In this document: positions 43,017 through 51,998 of the stretch, in pieces
Numbering within the stretch: position 1 is the first letter of the stretch
How the letters are laid out: each line of letters starts with the position of its first letter
NCBI RefSeq assembly: GCF_017301335.1
Contig: NZ_CP071247.1
Coordinates: 3,534,001-3,598,000, forward strand
Direction of reading: 5' to 3'
From: Marinobacter salinisoli
GTDB taxonomy: Bacteria > Pseudomonadota > Gammaproteobacteria > Pseudomonadales > Oleiphilaceae
Length of the DNA stretch: 64,000 nucleotides
Made by a program: the position numbers and the translations under genes
The notes under the pieces: model-generated
Told to the model about the DNA's origin: nothing
What the model saw: the letters and a program-made list of their open reading frames with translations, nothing else
Databases searched by the model: none

Positions 43017-43823
43017 CTAACCAGCGACGCTGAAAATCCCTATCGTACTGACGGTCAGAAGTACCGTGCCCAGTACCCGGAAAAACACCGGTGTTTCCGC
43101 CCTTAACATGCGATCGTGGACCACCAGGCCGATGACATGCCCCACCGCCGCACACGGCAGCAGCCAGAGGTGATGAATCAACTGCAGATCAACCCCCGCC
43201 CAGATGAACGCCGCCATTTTGATGGTCACCAGGATAAACCAGAGCGCGAACAGCGTGTCCCTCAGTTTTTCTTTGGGCAAATGCTGAGCCACCACCGCAA
43301 TGATCAGCGGTGCGCCAATCAACGACGTACCGCTGATGTAGCCGCCAAGCATGAGAAACACGGTATCTACCGACTTGCTGCCACTGCGGAACGGACGATT
43401 GATGATGTAAGACACCGAATACAGCGCCACGATGGCGAAAATGATGCCACTGAGCACCTTCGAAGGCAGGGTGATCAGCCCCAGCACCCCCACCAGTTTT
43501 GGCACGATCATGATGCCCAGTATGCGCCAGAGGTATTGCCAGTCGACGGTGCTTTCCCTCACGCCACTGTGCGCTCCGCGCTCGTCCGATGTCGTGGCCG
43601 GGGCGGTACGGTTTTTCCGGTTATTGAGCCAGATGGTCAGGGAGGAAAACACCAGCAGGTGAACCGAAATGAGAGGCAGAAACACCAGCGGCTGATCCAG
43701 CACCAGCAGCAGAAATGGCAGCGACAGCACCGCGCCGCCGAACCCAAGCCCGGAACGCACAAACCCACTCCAGACAAAGATCAGACCAATCAGCACATAC
43801 TGAATCAGGCTCAGATCAGACAT
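43017..43823 (-). CDS. TauE/SafE-family sulfite/organosulfonate exporter-like permease
   Basis: A 268-aa inner-membrane protein with about eight helices in two halves. FVWSGFVRSGLGFGGAVLSLPFLLLV opens the first, and GGYISGTSLIGAPLIIAVVAQHL opens the second; both match TauE/SafE. Family members export sulfite, sulfoacetate or similar anions, but many remain unassigned. I chose ATG 43823 over the longest frame (44183), whose extra residues lie on the opposite strand of the radical SAM gene. It is divergent from that gene across about 100 bases holding a LexA box. Confidence 0.82.
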   Translation of the reverse strand: MSDLSLIQYVLIGLIFVWSGFVRSGLGFGGAVLSLPFLLLVLDQPLVFLPLISVHLLVFSSLTIWLNNRKNRTAPATTSDERGAHSGVRESTVDWQYLWRILGIMIVPKLVGVLGLITLPSKVLSGIIFAIVALYSVSYIINRPFRSGSKSVDTVFLMLGGYISGTSLIGAPLIIAVVAQHLPKEKLRDTLFALWFILVTIKMAAFIWAGVDLQLIHHLWLLPCAAVGHVIGLVVHDRMLRAETPVFFRVLGTVLLTVSTIGIFSVAG

Positions 43824-43895
43824 ACCACTCCCACCAATCACCAAAACCGCCTCAGCGGCACCCTTGCGCTCCGGAGTCTGCGGAGCTAGCATACA

Positions 43896-43917
43896 ATACT
43901 GTACATTTAAACAGTAT
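43896..43917. promoter_or_regulatory. LexA (SOS) box
   Basis: ATACTGT-N8-ACAGTAT is a perfect dyad that fits the gammaproteobacterial LexA consensus TACTGT-N8-ACAGTA. It ends eight bases before the start codon of the radical SAM gene and overlaps TACAAT (43892-43897), a possible -10 box, which suits repression. PA0069, the Pseudomonas counterpart, is listed in its LexA regulon as I recall. Confidence 0.85.
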
Positions 43918-43925
43918 CGGTAATT

Positions 43926-44987
43926 ATGAAAACCCGCGGTACCAGCCTGAACCCTCACAATCGCTATCAGCCCAGAGTGATCGCCCGCTCGCGGGACAGC
44001 GAATGGTACCAGCCGGAGGAGGACGATCCGAATCCCGACTCGATGGCGACCGAGGTGGTCGACGAGCAGGTGCGCACCATCATCAGCCGGAATAACTCCC
44101 CGGATGTGCCGTTTGATCAATCCATCAACCCCTACCGCGGCTGCGAGCACGCCTGCATTTACTGCTTTGCCAGGCCCACGCATGCGTACTGGGACATGTC
44201 ACCGGGGCTGGACTTCGAGACCCGGTTGATTGCCAAACCCGGTGCGGCGCGGCAACTGCGCCGGGAACTGGATAAGCCGGGCTACACACCGTCGCCCATC
44301 GCGCTGGGCGTGAATACCGACGCCTATCAGCCGCTGGAGCGGGACCGCCGCATTACCCGCTCGGTGCTGGAAGTGCTCTCGGAATACCGTCACCCGGTGT
44401 CGATCATTACCAAGGGCGCGCTGATCCTGCGGGACCTGGATCTGCTATCGGAACTGGCGGCGCAGGGACTGTGCTCGGTGCGCATCAGCCTGACCACACT
44501 CAGCAACGACCTGAAACGGCGCATGGAACCGCGCACGGCTGCGCCGGCCACACGCCTCAAGATGATTGCCCAGCTGGCATCAGCGGGCGTTCCCACCGGC
44601 ATTATCCTTGGCCCGGTCATTCCATTCATCAACGATCACGAGATCGAAGACATACTCAGCGCCGCCTCGGACGCGGGCGCAACCCGCGCCAGCTGGATCA
44701 TGCTCAGACTCCCGCTTGAGCTGGACGAACTGTTTCAGGACTGGCTGCACCGGCACTTCCCTGATCGTGCCGAGCGGGTGATGAACCGGATTCGGGATCT
44801 GCGGGGCGGAAAACACAACGACAGCCAGTTTGGCCGCCGGATGACCGGGACCGGGCCCTATGCCGAGCTGATTCGCCAGCGCTTCAACCACCGAGCCCGC
44901 AAGCTCGGCTTAACCCTGCACGAAACCGAGCCCCTGCGAACGGATCTGTTCCGCCGGCCCGGAGGGGAACAAATAGCCTTGTGGTGA
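43926..44987 (+). CDS. PA0069-family radical SAM protein (SOS-regulated)
   Basis: A 353-aa radical SAM enzyme. The iron-sulfur motif CEHACIYC (Cys-x3-Cys-x2-Cys) lies near residue 72, inside INPYRGCEHACIYCFARPTHAYWD, the signature of the PA0069/Rv2578c group related to spore photoproduct lyase. A partial triose-phosphate-isomerase barrel follows to about residue 290. The substrate is unknown. There is no clear Shine-Dalgarno sequence at 43926 but a LexA box directly upstream, suggesting a role in DNA damage. It is divergent from the TauE/SafE gene. Confidence 0.9.
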   Translation: MKTRGTSLNPHNRYQPRVIARSRDSEWYQPEEDDPNPDSMATEVVDEQVRTIISRNNSPDVPFDQSINPYRGCEHACIYCFARPTHAYWDMSPGLDFETRLIAKPGAARQLRRELDKPGYTPSPIALGVNTDAYQPLERDRRITRSVLEVLSEYRHPVSIITKGALILRDLDLLSELAAQGLCSVRISLTTLSNDLKRRMEPRTAAPATRLKMIAQLASAGVPTGIILGPVIPFINDHEIEDILSAASDAGATRASWIMLRLPLELDELFQDWLHRHFPDRAERVMNRIRDLRGGKHNDSQFGRRMTGTGPYAELIRQRFNHRARKLGLTLHETEPLRTDLFRRPGGEQIALW

Positions 44988-45050
44988 CATCCAAGGGGCA
45001 ACACGTTTCTCAACTATGCTGTTTGTTCAGGGACGAACCGGAGACAGTTC

Positions 45051-46754
45051 ATGCCAGTATCCAGCGCGCCTGCACGAGCCGCACTGCTTATCATCAGCCT
45101 GTTAATCCTTGCCTGCCAGTCATCGCGGCTGTCGGCCGACGAAGCCATCGTCAACCGCGTTGAAGCACTGGATACCGGTTTCCCGGTGGAGGTTCTGGGC
45201 AATCCGCTGCTGGCCCGGAAGGCGTTGTCGAGCTTCTACAGCGCCCGCCAATACGAACCCGCCTGGCAGTCGCCCGCAGCCCGGCAACAACTGATCAGGA
45301 GCATCCGTGCCATCGGCCAGGAGGGGCTGGCGCCGGAGGATTATCACTCGGTCATACTCTCCGAGCTCGCCACCGGCGACATGAGCCAATACTCCCCAGA
45401 CCTGCGGGCCGACCTGGACATGCTGCTGTCCGACGCGTTTCTGCTGCTCAGCTCGCACCTGCTCGAAGGTAAGGTGAATCCGCGAACCCGGCAGCCAGAC
45501 TGGTCCGCCAGTGACCGAACACAGGACATCGTTGCCGCACTGGCCACTGCACTGGCCACCGAGGACGTGTCCGGAGCACTGGCTCGCCTGCGCCCTGCCC
45601 ACCCCGGTTACAGACAGCTGGTGGACGCGCGCCAGCAAATGACGCCTCTGCTTGGTCGGTCCTGGTTGCCGATTGCCTTCGGGCCGGTGATCAGGCCCGG
45701 GGATCGCGACGACCGCCTGCCCGAGATTCGCCGGCGCTTGCGTGCCCTGACCGACCTGGCCGACCGGGAGCAACGGGCCCCGCCATCCAACCTGGGTGCC
45801 TATACCCCGGAAATGAAGCCGGCACTGGCCACCTTCCAGGCCCGTCATGGGCTGGCACCGGACGGCCTCATCGGCCCGCAAACCCTGCAAGCCCTGAATA
45901 TGCTGCCCATCGAGCGGGTGCGCCAGATCGACGCCAGCCTGGAGCGTTGGCGTTGGCTGCCGGAAGCGCTTGGTGAGCGCTACGTTCTGGTGAACATCGC
46001 CGGTTACAGCCTGACCGTGGTGGACGATGGAATGGAGATTCAGCACCAGAAAGTCATCGTCGGCCAGCCCTTCCGGCAAACCCCCGTCTTCAGCGACCGC
46101 ATCCGCTACCTGGTGTTGAACCCCGACTGGACCATCCCGCGAAAACTGGTGATCGCGGACCAGTTGCCGCGCATCATCCGCGACCCGAACTATCTGGCCC
46201 GAATGAACATTCGGGTGTACCAGGGCTGGGGCGCAAACAGACAAGAGGTAGACCCCGCCACGGTGCCCTGGGCGGAGCTGACTCCGGACGCGTTTCCCTA
46301 CCACCTGGTCCAGCAGCCAGGCCCTCAGAACGCTCTCGGGCGCATCAAGTTCATGTTCCCGAACCGCTATGCGGTGTACCTGCACGACACCCCGGGGCAA
46401 CAACTGTTCGGCCGCATCGATCGCACCTTCAGCTCGGGCTGTATCCGTGTTGAGAAGCCCTTCCTGCTGGCCCAATGGCTGCTGTCGGGCGATCCTGAGT
46501 GGACCGACGCAACGCTGACCGAAGCGGTCGCCAGCGAGCGAACGCAGACCGTGACCCTGCCCAACCCGGTTCCGGTCTACATTCAATATTGGACCGCCTG
46601 GGTGGACAACAGTGGACAACTGCAGATCCGCACCGACATCTACAACCGCGACGGCCCGCTGATCAGTGCGCTGCGCCAGACACCCTCCGGCGATACCCAA
46701 CGAATGACTCCGGTTGCTATCGTGATGAGTCCAGATACCGAGGAGCGCCCATGA
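45051..46754 (+). CDS. L,D-transpeptidase (YcbB/LdtD-like)
   Basis: A 567-aa envelope enzyme that would make 3-3 cross-links in peptidoglycan. N-terminal signal/anchor (about residues 8-25), then a large helical domain, a PG_binding_1 repeat (FQARHGLAPDGLIGPQTLQALN, about 263-284), and a YkuD domain with His445 and the catalytic Cys464 in FSSGCIR. The layout matches E. coli YcbB. The next gene, encoding a lipoprotein, overlaps by four bases (ATGA). Confidence 0.9.
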   Translation: MPVSSAPARAALLIISLLILACQSSRLSADEAIVNRVEALDTGFPVEVLGNPLLARKALSSFYSARQYEPAWQSPAARQQLIRSIRAIGQEGLAPEDYHSVILSELATGDMSQYSPDLRADLDMLLSDAFLLLSSHLLEGKVNPRTRQPDWSASDRTQDIVAALATALATEDVSGALARLRPAHPGYRQLVDARQQMTPLLGRSWLPIAFGPVIRPGDRDDRLPEIRRRLRALTDLADREQRAPPSNLGAYTPEMKPALATFQARHGLAPDGLIGPQTLQALNMLPIERVRQIDASLERWRWLPEALGERYVLVNIAGYSLTVVDDGMEIQHQKVIVGQPFRQTPVFSDRIRYLVLNPDWTIPRKLVIADQLPRIIRDPNYLARMNIRVYQGWGANRQEVDPATVPWAELTPDAFPYHLVQQPGPQNALGRIKFMFPNRYAVYLHDTPGQQLFGRIDRTFSSGCIRVEKPFLLAQWLLSGDPEWTDATLTEAVASERTQTVTLPNPVPVYIQYWTAWVDNSGQLQIRTDIYNRDGPLISALRQTPSGDTQRMTPVAIVMSPDTEERP

Positions 46755-47206
46755 CACACCGCATCACCATCCTGGCACTGACGCTGGTGCTGGTATCCGG
46801 CTGCCAGTCGCTGCCGGACCAACAGGAAGGCATCGACCGCAACGTCGTGTTTCTCAGTGCAGAACACTGCCTGAGTGAAGAACTCGAGGATCTGGACAAA
46901 ATTCATTACGGCCCCTGCCTGAAAGTCATTGCCGTTGAAGGGGAGCCACCGGAGATCCGGGACGACGGCTTTATCGAGCTGCCGGCGGCTTCGCCAGTTA
47001 CCCTCGGTGCCGCCTGTGTTTATCGCCATGCCGACGGCACCCCGATTCCACAGACGGCCCAGACTGTCGATATCGCCATCACCGAGCGGACCTTTACCCA
47101 ACCGGGCGTACGCTGGTACCTTCACGCCCACGAACGGGCAAGGGGCGTTACCGGCTGCGAGCCAACGCTCTCCCGGTCGGTCTTCCCAACCTACAAGACC
47201 GACTGA
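46751..47206 (+). CDS. lipoprotein of unknown function coupled to the L,D-transpeptidase
   Basis: A 151-aa protein with a classic lipobox LVSGCQ (Cys at about residue 19), so it is a lipoprotein. The mature part is acidic with several Cys (EHCLSEEL, GPCLK, AACVYR, GCEPTL), perhaps two disulfides. I recognise no family. The start codon overlaps the transpeptidase stop (ATGA), so it is probably made with it and may serve peptidoglycan or envelope work. Confidence 0.7.
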   Translation: MTHRITILALTLVLVSGCQSLPDQQEGIDRNVVFLSAEHCLSEELEDLDKIHYGPCLKVIAVEGEPPEIRDDGFIELPAASPVTLGAACVYRHADGTPIPQTAQTVDIAITERTFTQPGVRWYLHAHERARGVTGCEPTLSRSVFPTYKTD

Positions 47207-47232
47207 CATCTCGCTGCCAGGGACACCTGCCA

Positions 47233-48165
47233 TTGTCAGGAAGCACAGCCTCATCATCTGACACGCCAGCGACGGCTGACCACCTGATCCGCTTGCGGGA
47301 CGGGCGCAAGCTGGCCTACACCGATGTCGGCGCAAAGGATGGCTATCCGGTATTTTTCGGGCATGGCATGCCCGGTTCCCGGCTGGAGGGCCGTTTTTTC
47401 CACCAGCGGGCAAGGCGACACGGCTTTCGGATCATCACCCCTGACAGGCCCGGCATTGGCCTCTCGGACTTCCAGGAGCGGCGGTCTTTGCTGGACTATC
47501 CCAGCGACATCCTGCAGTTGGCAAACACGCTCGGATTCGAACGGTTCAGCCATGTTGGCTGGTCCAGTGGTGGCTCCCGAACGCTGGCGTGCGCCTTCGC
47601 CCTGGGCCGGCGCATGGATCTGGGGGTGTGCCTGTCCGGATACACCAGTTTCGACGAATACCAGCGCCCGCACCAATTTGTCGAGGGCACACGCTGGCCC
47701 GGCCCCCGCCTCGCCCGCATGAGCCCCCGGCTCACCAGGATCGCGGTGCGCGTTGCCGCCTGGATGTTCAGGCGCCATCCGGGCCTGTACATGCGCGAAG
47801 CCGAGCAACTGATCAGCCAGGAAGATCGCGACCTCCTGCGCTATTTCCTGCGCGGCAAGGTGTTTCGCCGGGACCAGATGGTGTGCCTGGCCAGTGGCGG
47901 TGACGCGATCGCCACCGACCTGCTGACAGAACTGGAAAGCTGGGGTTTTACGCTGTCGGAAGTGAACATTCCCATTCTGCTCTATCAGGGCATGCAGGAC
48001 CCGTTCATACCGGTAGACTATGCCCGCCACCTGGCGAACAACCTGCCCCAGGCCTCGCTGACCCTGCTGCCAGAGGCCGGTCACCTGTACCCGTTGGCGG
48101 AGCATTTCCAGGATGACCTGTTCAGCAGGATTCGGCAGTATCTGAATCACAACACGGAGACCTGA
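47233..48165 (+). CDS. alpha/beta hydrolase
   Basis: A 310-aa alpha/beta-hydrolase-fold protein with FFGHGMPGSRLEGRFF (oxyanion region), the nucleophile elbow VGWSSGGS (Ser at about residue 112), an acid in GMQDPFIP and the His in PEAGHLYPL. Size and motifs fit the MhpC-like branch. It uses a TTG start at 47233 after AGGGA. It runs into the Rdx gene four bases later. The substrate cannot be told from the sequence. Confidence 0.82.
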   Translation: MSGSTASSSDTPATADHLIRLRDGRKLAYTDVGAKDGYPVFFGHGMPGSRLEGRFFHQRARRHGFRIITPDRPGIGLSDFQERRSLLDYPSDILQLANTLGFERFSHVGWSSGGSRTLACAFALGRRMDLGVCLSGYTSFDEYQRPHQFVEGTRWPGPRLARMSPRLTRIAVRVAAWMFRRHPGLYMREAEQLISQEDRDLLRYFLRGKVFRRDQMVCLASGGDAIATDLLTELESWGFTLSEVNIPILLYQGMQDPFIPVDYARHLANNLPQASLTLLPEAGHLYPLAEHFQDDLFSRIRQYLNHNTET

Positions 48166-48169
48166 TGCC

Positions 48170-48466
48170 ATGACAAACCAAGTCGATATCCACTACTGCA
48201 CCGGATGCCGCTGGCTGCTTCGCTCAGCCTGGATGGCCCAGGAACTGCTGACCACCTTCGAAGGCAGCCTCGACCAGCTCACCCTGCATCCCGGAACGGG
48301 CGGCATCTTTGAAGTGTGGGTCAATGGCAAACGCATCTGGTCACGCAAGGAGCAACAGGGATTCCCGGAAATCACCCAACTCAAGCAACTGGTGCGGGAT
48401 GAAATAGAGCCGGACCGATCACTCGGCCACTCCGATAAGCCATCCACGAATTCTCAGCCGTCATAA
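48170..48466 (+). CDS. SelT/SelW/SelH-like (Rdx) thioredoxin-fold protein
   Basis: A 98-aa protein with the family redox motif in VDIHYCTGCRWLLR (CxxC at residues 10-13) and the GTGGIFEVWVNGKRIWSRK strand and hairpin. In selenoprotein relatives the second Cys is Sec; here both are Cys. Its exact redox role is unknown. It follows the alpha/beta hydrolase by four bases, so it belongs to that transcript. Confidence 0.85.
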   Translation: MTNQVDIHYCTGCRWLLRSAWMAQELLTTFEGSLDQLTLHPGTGGIFEVWVNGKRIWSRKEQQGFPEITQLKQLVRDEIEPDRSLGHSDKPSTNSQPS

Positions 48467-48541
48467 ACCCGGTATCGCGCCGGCTGAACTGCCCCGGGGT
48501 TCGTGTCGTAGTCCTCCCAAAGCCCATGAGTATCCGACACG

Positions 48542-49327
48542 ATGGCCACTGACATCAGCATCATCTGGCAGGGAACACTCGCAAGTCTGGCAGCGGGTGC
48601 CGCCAGCGGCGTGGGCGCGCTCGCCATTTTCTTCGTTAAATCGTTATCCGAACGCTTGAAGGACAGCATGCTCGCCGGGGCTGCCGGCGTGATGCTTGCG
48701 GCGTCATTTTTTTCTCTGCTGTTGCCGGGTCTGGAGTACGGCGAGGAGCTGCTGGGCGCCACCTGGGCTTCGGCGGCGGTGGTGATCTTTGGCCTGCTGT
48801 CCGGGGCGGCGGTGTTGTTTTTCCTGCATCAGAAATTACCCCACGAACATTTTGACCTTGGCCGTGAGGGGCCGGACGCCGAACACATCCGCAGAATATG
48901 GCTGTTCATCATCGCCATCACCCTGCACAACTTCCCTGAGGGCATGGCGGTCGGTGTTGGCTTTGCCGGTGGCGATGTCCGCAACGGCTATGTGCTGGCT
49001 ACCGGGATCGGCCTTCAGAACATACCCGAAGGCCTGGCCGTCGCGTTCTCCCTGCTCGCGATCGACTACTCCCGGCTGAAAGCCTTCACGATTGCTCTGC
49101 TGACCGGGCTGGCCGAGCCCATCGGTGGTCTGTTCGGGGCGACACTGGTGTGGATTGCCGAGCCCATCATGCCCTGGACACTGGGTTTCGCGGCGGGCGC
49201 CATGCTGTTCATCATCAGCAATGAAATCATTCCCGAAACCCACCGCAACAGCTACAAAACCATCGCCACCTTTTCGCTGCTGATCGGTTTTGTCGTCATG
49301 ATGTCGCTGGATGCGACCCTGGGGTGA
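48542..49327 (+). CDS. ZIP-family metal transporter
   Basis: A 261-aa inner-membrane protein with about eight helices. The metal-site motifs HNFPEG (about residue 129) and NIPEG (about 160) in helices 4 and 5 are intact, and a His-rich loop HEHFDLGREG precedes them. ZIP proteins carry zinc or other divalent ions into the cytosol. No Zur or Mur box was recognised in the 75-base gap upstream. Confidence 0.88.
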   Translation: MATDISIIWQGTLASLAAGAASGVGALAIFFVKSLSERLKDSMLAGAAGVMLAASFFSLLLPGLEYGEELLGATWASAAVVIFGLLSGAAVLFFLHQKLPHEHFDLGREGPDAEHIRRIWLFIIAITLHNFPEGMAVGVGFAGGDVRNGYVLATGIGLQNIPEGLAVAFSLLAIDYSRLKAFTIALLTGLAEPIGGLFGATLVWIAEPIMPWTLGFAAGAMLFIISNEIIPETHRNSYKTIATFSLLIGFVVMMSLDATLG

Positions 49328-49328
49328 G

Positions 49329-50024
49329 CTAGTCGCCGGCGAGCCTGCAAATATCGCGGTGGGTCCAGTCCTGCTGACCGCTTGCTCTATCGGCGTTGAC
49401 GGCTAGCTCGCACACCTCGTTTACCATCGCCCGAGCCACTGTCGCTGCCTCAATCCCACGATAGGGCTCCAGTGGTCCCAGCAGTAAGCGGTTGAGCAGT
49501 GGCATCGCCTTGATGCCCAGCGCTTCCGCCGTCCGTTGCTCCTGACGCTGCCCCAGCAGCAACCCCGGGTGGTAAATGGACAGGTAGGGATAGCCCAGCC
49601 CCCGCACCGCCTCCTCCAGTTCGCCTTTCACCCGGTTATAAAAGATGCTCGATGTGGCTGAGGTGCCCACCGCCGACATCAGAATCAAGGCCCGGGCACC
49701 GGCCAGCCGTCCCAGCTCCGCAGCCTTAAGGCTGTACCCGTAATCGACCTTGCGGAACTGTTCCTGAGAACCGGCCTTTTTGATGGTGGTGCCCAGGCAG
49801 CAGATGATGGCGTCCACGGCAAATAGCTCCGCCTGGCTGTCCATGGCATCGAAATCCACCAGCGGCTGGTCGAGTTTGGTGTGGCTCAGCCCGGTTTCCC
49901 GCCGAACCGGAGCAACCACACGCCGGACCTCAGCCCGCTCCAACAGCCCCCGAACCACCTGAGAACCAGTGAGCCCGGTTGCGCCCAGAACCAGAACCGT
50001 CAACCCTTGCTCCGTCCCTGCCAT
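49329..50024 (-). CDS. NAD(P)-binding oxidoreductase (HTATIP2/TIP30-like SDR)
   Basis: A 231-aa atypical SDR with Rossmann motif VLGATGLTGSQVVRGLL (about residues 11-27) and YNRVKGELEEAV (about 138-149), where the catalytic Tyr-x3-Lys is present. It resembles the NAD(P)H-binding domain proteins annotated as nucleoside-diphosphate-sugar epimerase or TIP30. The substrate is unknown. It is followed 33 bases later by the barrel gene in the opposite order of transcription flow (both minus), so possible co-transcription. Confidence 0.8.
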   Translation of the reverse strand: MAGTEQGLTVLVLGATGLTGSQVVRGLLERAEVRRVVAPVRRETGLSHTKLDQPLVDFDAMDSQAELFAVDAIICCLGTTIKKAGSQEQFRKVDYGYSLKAAELGRLAGARALILMSAVGTSATSSIFYNRVKGELEEAVRGLGYPYLSIYHPGLLLGQRQEQRTAEALGIKAMPLLNRLLLGPLEPYRGIEAATVARAMVNEVCELAVNADRASGQQDWTHRDICRLAGD

Positions 50025-50057
50025 GGCCAGTATTCTCCCCTCGTGAAATGACGTCGG

Positions 50058-51044
50058 CTACTCTTCGTTGAACAAAAAAACCAGGGTGCCGCCCCGCAGG
50101 ACACTACCATAATTAATGTTGATACCGATGGCGATGTTGTCCAGATAAGGCACCCAGTCCGGCATTTCCATCTGCCAGCCACCGCCCAGTTCATAGTAGT
50201 GATCGTTACCGAGCTGGCCGTCCAGATCTCCGCCCATGTCCACCCGATAGGCTTCCAGCCAGAGGCTCTGATCCCGCCATAAGGGAATCCGTAACGGGTC
50301 CCTGATGCGCACCCCGGCACGGGTAAACCAGGCCCGCGGCTGCGTGTTGTGGGCGGGCACGTCGGTATCGTAGGTGTCACCCGCAAGGTAGTGGACATCC
50401 GCCGTCCAGTGCCAGACCGATCCGTGCAGATAATTCTGATACCAGGTACCGATGGCCGTTTCGGTCATCAGCGCTTTGACGCGAATGTTGCTGACCAGCC
50501 CGTCCAGGTCCGGCTCTATCCTGCGCGACTGTACCGTGCGGAAGGCTGTGTCGTTGCGATAGCGCATCCAGCGCCCCTCTATCCGGGCCCTCAAGTGCCA
50601 GTCCGGGCGCAGAAAGTAATCCCAGCGGGCGTGTGCTCCTACCGAAAACACCTGGTCCCGAATCTCATCGAGCGCGGCCTCTTCGGACGCCACCAGCTGC
50701 CCCTCCCGGGTCACTTCAATGAGTGCCAGACTGCCGCCCCAAATAAGCTCGGAATTCCACTGGGGCAGCGGTGTCGAGGTGGTCAAAGGCATCATCACGT
50801 TGCGGATGCTGCGGCGCAGCTCCGAGGATTCGGCCGAGCCCAGTTCCGGGTCCTCCAGCCGGAACACCTCGTTCGGGTCAAAGTCCCAGACACCAAACCG
50901 GATGGTCTCGCCATTGGTCAAAAAAGCCGCCAGAGAGAAGGTCTCCGCCAGTCCCTGACGCACCGCATCCTCAAGTTCATCAGCAGAGGCCGTGCCCGCC
51001 CGGACAAGCGCAAGCCAGGCGAAAGCAATAACCACCAGCGACAC
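50058..51044 (-). CDS. exported protein, probable outer-membrane beta-barrel
   Basis: A 328-aa protein with a signal peptide (about residues 1-21, ending ASA) and a mature part of repeated amphipathic strands rich in Trp, Tyr and Arg (SVGAHARWDYFLRPDWHLRARIEGRWMRY), ending in NYGSVLRGGTLVFLFNEE. It reminds me of the solitary autotransporter-type barrel family known from Vibrio, but I am not certain. The GTG start at 51044 lacks a close ribosome-binding site; GAGGAGGG lies nearer to an in-frame CTG at 51062, a possible true start. Confidence 0.6.
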   Translation of the reverse strand: MSLVVIAFAWLALVRAGTASADELEDAVRQGLAETFSLAAFLTNGETIRFGVWDFDPNEVFRLEDPELGSAESSELRRSIRNVMMPLTTSTPLPQWNSELIWGGSLALIEVTREGQLVASEEAALDEIRDQVFSVGAHARWDYFLRPDWHLRARIEGRWMRYRNDTAFRTVQSRRIEPDLDGLVSNIRVKALMTETAIGTWYQNYLHGSVWHWTADVHYLAGDTYDTDVPAHNTQPRAWFTRAGVRIRDPLRIPLWRDQSLWLEAYRVDMGGDLDGQLGNDHYYELGGGWQMEMPDWVPYLDNIAIGININYGSVLRGGTLVFLFNEE

Positions 51045-51137
51045 CCAGGTATGCAGTTTCAGAACCCTGCCCTCCTCGCCCTTGATTTATCCCCGGCCGT
51101 GCACCGAAAGCACGAACGGGGAAACGGCCGCTGCCGG

Positions 51138-51839
51138 TCAGCGGGGCCAGCTCTGAAGATAGTCCAGCCCGGCCAGCTGATGCATCTGCCCCCGAATCCA
51201 GGCCACCCGGCCCGCCACATAGGCGGAGGGATTCACCACACTCAGTACCTTGGGATTTGGCAACACGGCAGCGAGCCTCGCCGACTGTCGGGCGGACAGG
51301 CGACTGGCCGGAATACCAAAGTAATGCCGGCTGGCGGCTTCCACACCGTATATACCGGGACCAAACTCGGCGATGTTGAGGTACACCTCGAGAATTCGCT
51401 GTTTCGACCAGACCAACTCAAGCCCCAGCGCCAGGCCCGCTTCCAGTGCCTTGCGAACGAAACTGCGGCCGTTCCAAAGGAACAGATTTTTAGCCGTCTG
51501 CTGGGTGATGGTACTGGCGCCACGCAAGCCATCGCCGGAACGGTACTCCTCCACGGCTTTCTGAATAGCGTCCACATCCAGCCCCCAGTGTTGGGGAAAG
51601 CGCTGGTCCTCACTGGCAATGACGGCCAGAGGCATCCACGGCGAAATCTGCTCAGCGTCTACCCACGCCTGGCGCAACGGAGCCTCCGACGGCTGCCACT
51701 GGTACGCCAGCATAAAGGCGGATGTCGGCGGGTTGACGAAGCGAAACAGCACCAGGACACCAAGCACCAGAAGCAAAGCGCCGACACACAATGACATCAG
51801 CCAGGTCAGTAGTTTTTTCGTCCGTGATCTACGGGCCAC
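51138..51839 (-). CDS. mtgA: monofunctional peptidoglycan glycosyltransferase
   Basis: A 233-aa GT51 enzyme that polymerises lipid II into glycan strands. One transmembrane helix (about residues 10-32) is followed by the GT51 motifs [12 protein letters not shown] (catalytic Glu), [16 protein letters not shown] and [25 protein letters not shown]. Length and order match E. coli MtgA. The GTG start at 51839 has GGAGG five bases upstream. A single gene divergent from DUF2244. Confidence 0.94.
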   Translation of the reverse strand: MARRSRTKKLLTWLMSLCVGALLLVLGVLVLFRFVNPPTSAFMLAYQWQPSEAPLRQAWVDAEQISPWMPLAVIASEDQRFPQHWGLDVDAIQKAVEEYRSGDGLRGASTITQQTAKNLFLWNGRSFVRKALEAGLALGLELVWSKQRILEVYLNIAEFGPGIYGVEAASRHYFGIPASRLSARQSARLAAVLPNPKVLSVVNPSAYVAGRVAWIRGQMHQLAGLDYLQSWPR

Positions 51840-51998
51840 ACCGCCTCCACCTGAAAATCTCGACTATGATCAAGCTCATGATTCTAGTATGTCGTGCTTT
51901 GCGATGTTGTGGGATTACCGCTGGGTCATTCCACGACTCATCGTTATTTCCCGGCAGGACGTATAACCGGCCATTGTGACGACCAAAGGCGCCAGACT

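Noticed and set aside
45120..46757. 545-aa minus-strand frame opposite the L,D-transpeptidase
   Set aside because: Antisense shadow of a protein with an intact catalytic domain.
50349..51794. 481-aa plus-strand frame opposite the barrel and mtgA genes
   Set aside because: Spans two minus-strand genes and the gap between them; His/Arg/Gln-rich composition without any domain.
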